The position numbers were made by a program, and so were the translations under genes. A DNA stretch of 14,189 nucleotides from CAYOVG01 sp964407285 (GTDB taxonomy: Bacteria > Desulfobacterota > Syntrophobacteria > Syntrophobacterales > Syntrophobacteraceae): assembly GCA_964407285.1 (NCBI GenBank), contig CAYOVG010000173.1, forward strand, positions 1 to 14,189. Direction: 5' to 3'. The notes beneath the pieces were generated by a model, which made no database searches, was not told the origin of the DNA, and saw only the letters and a list, made by a program, of their open reading frames with translations. Every line of letters begins with the position of its first letter. Within the stretch, counting starts at the first letter, position 1. Shown in pieces: positions 13,843 through 14,189 of this stretch.

Positions 13843-14189
13843 TGCGTTAGCGGCAAAGAGGAATTGCGGCGCTCGGGATTGGCCGTGAAATGTGGATTCG
13901 GAGGCTTTCGGTCGTGGCTGTGGAGATCTTCGGCAGGGCGGGCGGCGCGGTTTTTCTGTGGAGTTACGGCGCGTTTCCCGTCAAGAACCGTGCGCATTAT
14001 CCGGTTCCTGGTCTCCCGCGCATACGCGCTGATGGGCTGACGTAAGAACGTAAGGTGGTCAGTCCCCTCTCTTCCGCCTGAGATAGAGAGGGGACTGACC
14101 ATCCCCATACGAACGGGCTTCTTCTTTTGGTCGGCGTTGCATCGGGTGTTGAAGGCCGGCGGCGCCTGTGCGCGGCAGGAGTGGGAACC
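13843..14189. other. 3' flank with no supported gene
   Basis: No credible coding region. A minus-strand frame (13731-14108) overlaps the lipoprotein gene and spans the inverted repeat at 14056-14101. No clear intrinsic terminator follows the lipoprotein stop; the inverted repeat about 210 bases further on is the only strong structure. Confidence 0.45.
14056..14101. repeat. 17-bp perfect inverted repeat, 12-nt loop
   Basis: TGGTCAGTCCCCTCTCT (14056-14072) is exactly complementary to 14085-14101, with loop TCCGCCTGAGAT. Pairing continues outward by a G-U and a G-C pair. There is no U-tract on either side. In overall design (long perfect stem, 12-13-nt loop, intergenic) and in the GGTC-A-GTCCC core it resembles the repeat at 4481-4543, whose right arm contains GGTCCGGTCCC. 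Confidence 0.75.

Overview
The window (about 57-60% G+C by eye, densely coding, mostly minus-strand operons) looks like a chromosomal segment of an anaerobic Desulfobacterota (former deltaproteobacterial) organism. The signs are a divergent formate-tetrahydrofolate ligase, a small 'assimilatory-type' siroheme sulfite reductase like the one in Desulfovibrio, and a protein with a corrinoid/Fe-S-type 4Fe-4S domain fused to DUF3786. A Syntrophobacter-like sulfate reducer or syntroph is my best guess. It is an inference from gene content, not a database match. I see no phage, transposase, CRISPR, tRNA or rRNA.

Layout. 148-1911 (-): fhs, with a stem-loop/T-tract terminator at its 3' end and a 5' leader hairpin. 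1912-2609: a long divergent intergenic region carrying a good sigma-70 promoter for dnaN. 2610-3719 (+): dnaN, followed after 56 bases by a small low-spin-type sulfite reductase (3776-4447). 4448-4558: a convergent junction with a 14-bp palindrome and a 25-bp perfect inverted repeat. 10375 down to 4559 (-): an apparent five-gene run of DUF3786/Fe-S protein, purM, MoxR-type AAA+ ATPase, DUF58 protein and TgpA-like transglutaminase. 12671 down to 10847 (-): a tightly overlapping ECF sigma factor, zinc-finger anti-sigma factor and Spy/CpxP-type periplasmic protein. 13171-13842 (+): a glycine-zipper OmpA-family lipoprotein with its own strong promoter. The last 350 bases hold no supported gene but contain a 17-bp inverted repeat.

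How the genes fit together. The MoxR-DUF58-transglutaminase trio is a known membrane-associated module in which a MoxR ATPase is thought to act as a chaperone for a cell-envelope assembly. Here purM and the DUF3786 gene sit in front of it. The sigma/anti-sigma/Spy cassette should be an envelope-stress or metal-stress switch: the periplasmic helical protein would sense, the membrane anti-sigma would relay, and the sigma would respond. The adjacent divergent OmpA-like lipoprotein is a plausible envelope partner. fhs (C1/folate metabolism) and the DUF3786 protein both point to Wood-Ljungdahl-type C1 chemistry.

The points most worth a second look are the DUF58 gene, whose conserved first membrane segment lies upstream of any canonical start codon; the two long perfect inverted repeats that share a GGTC-N-GTCCC-like core; the separation of dnaN from dnaA/recF/gyrB; and the Spy-like sensor that lacks histidines in its helical core.
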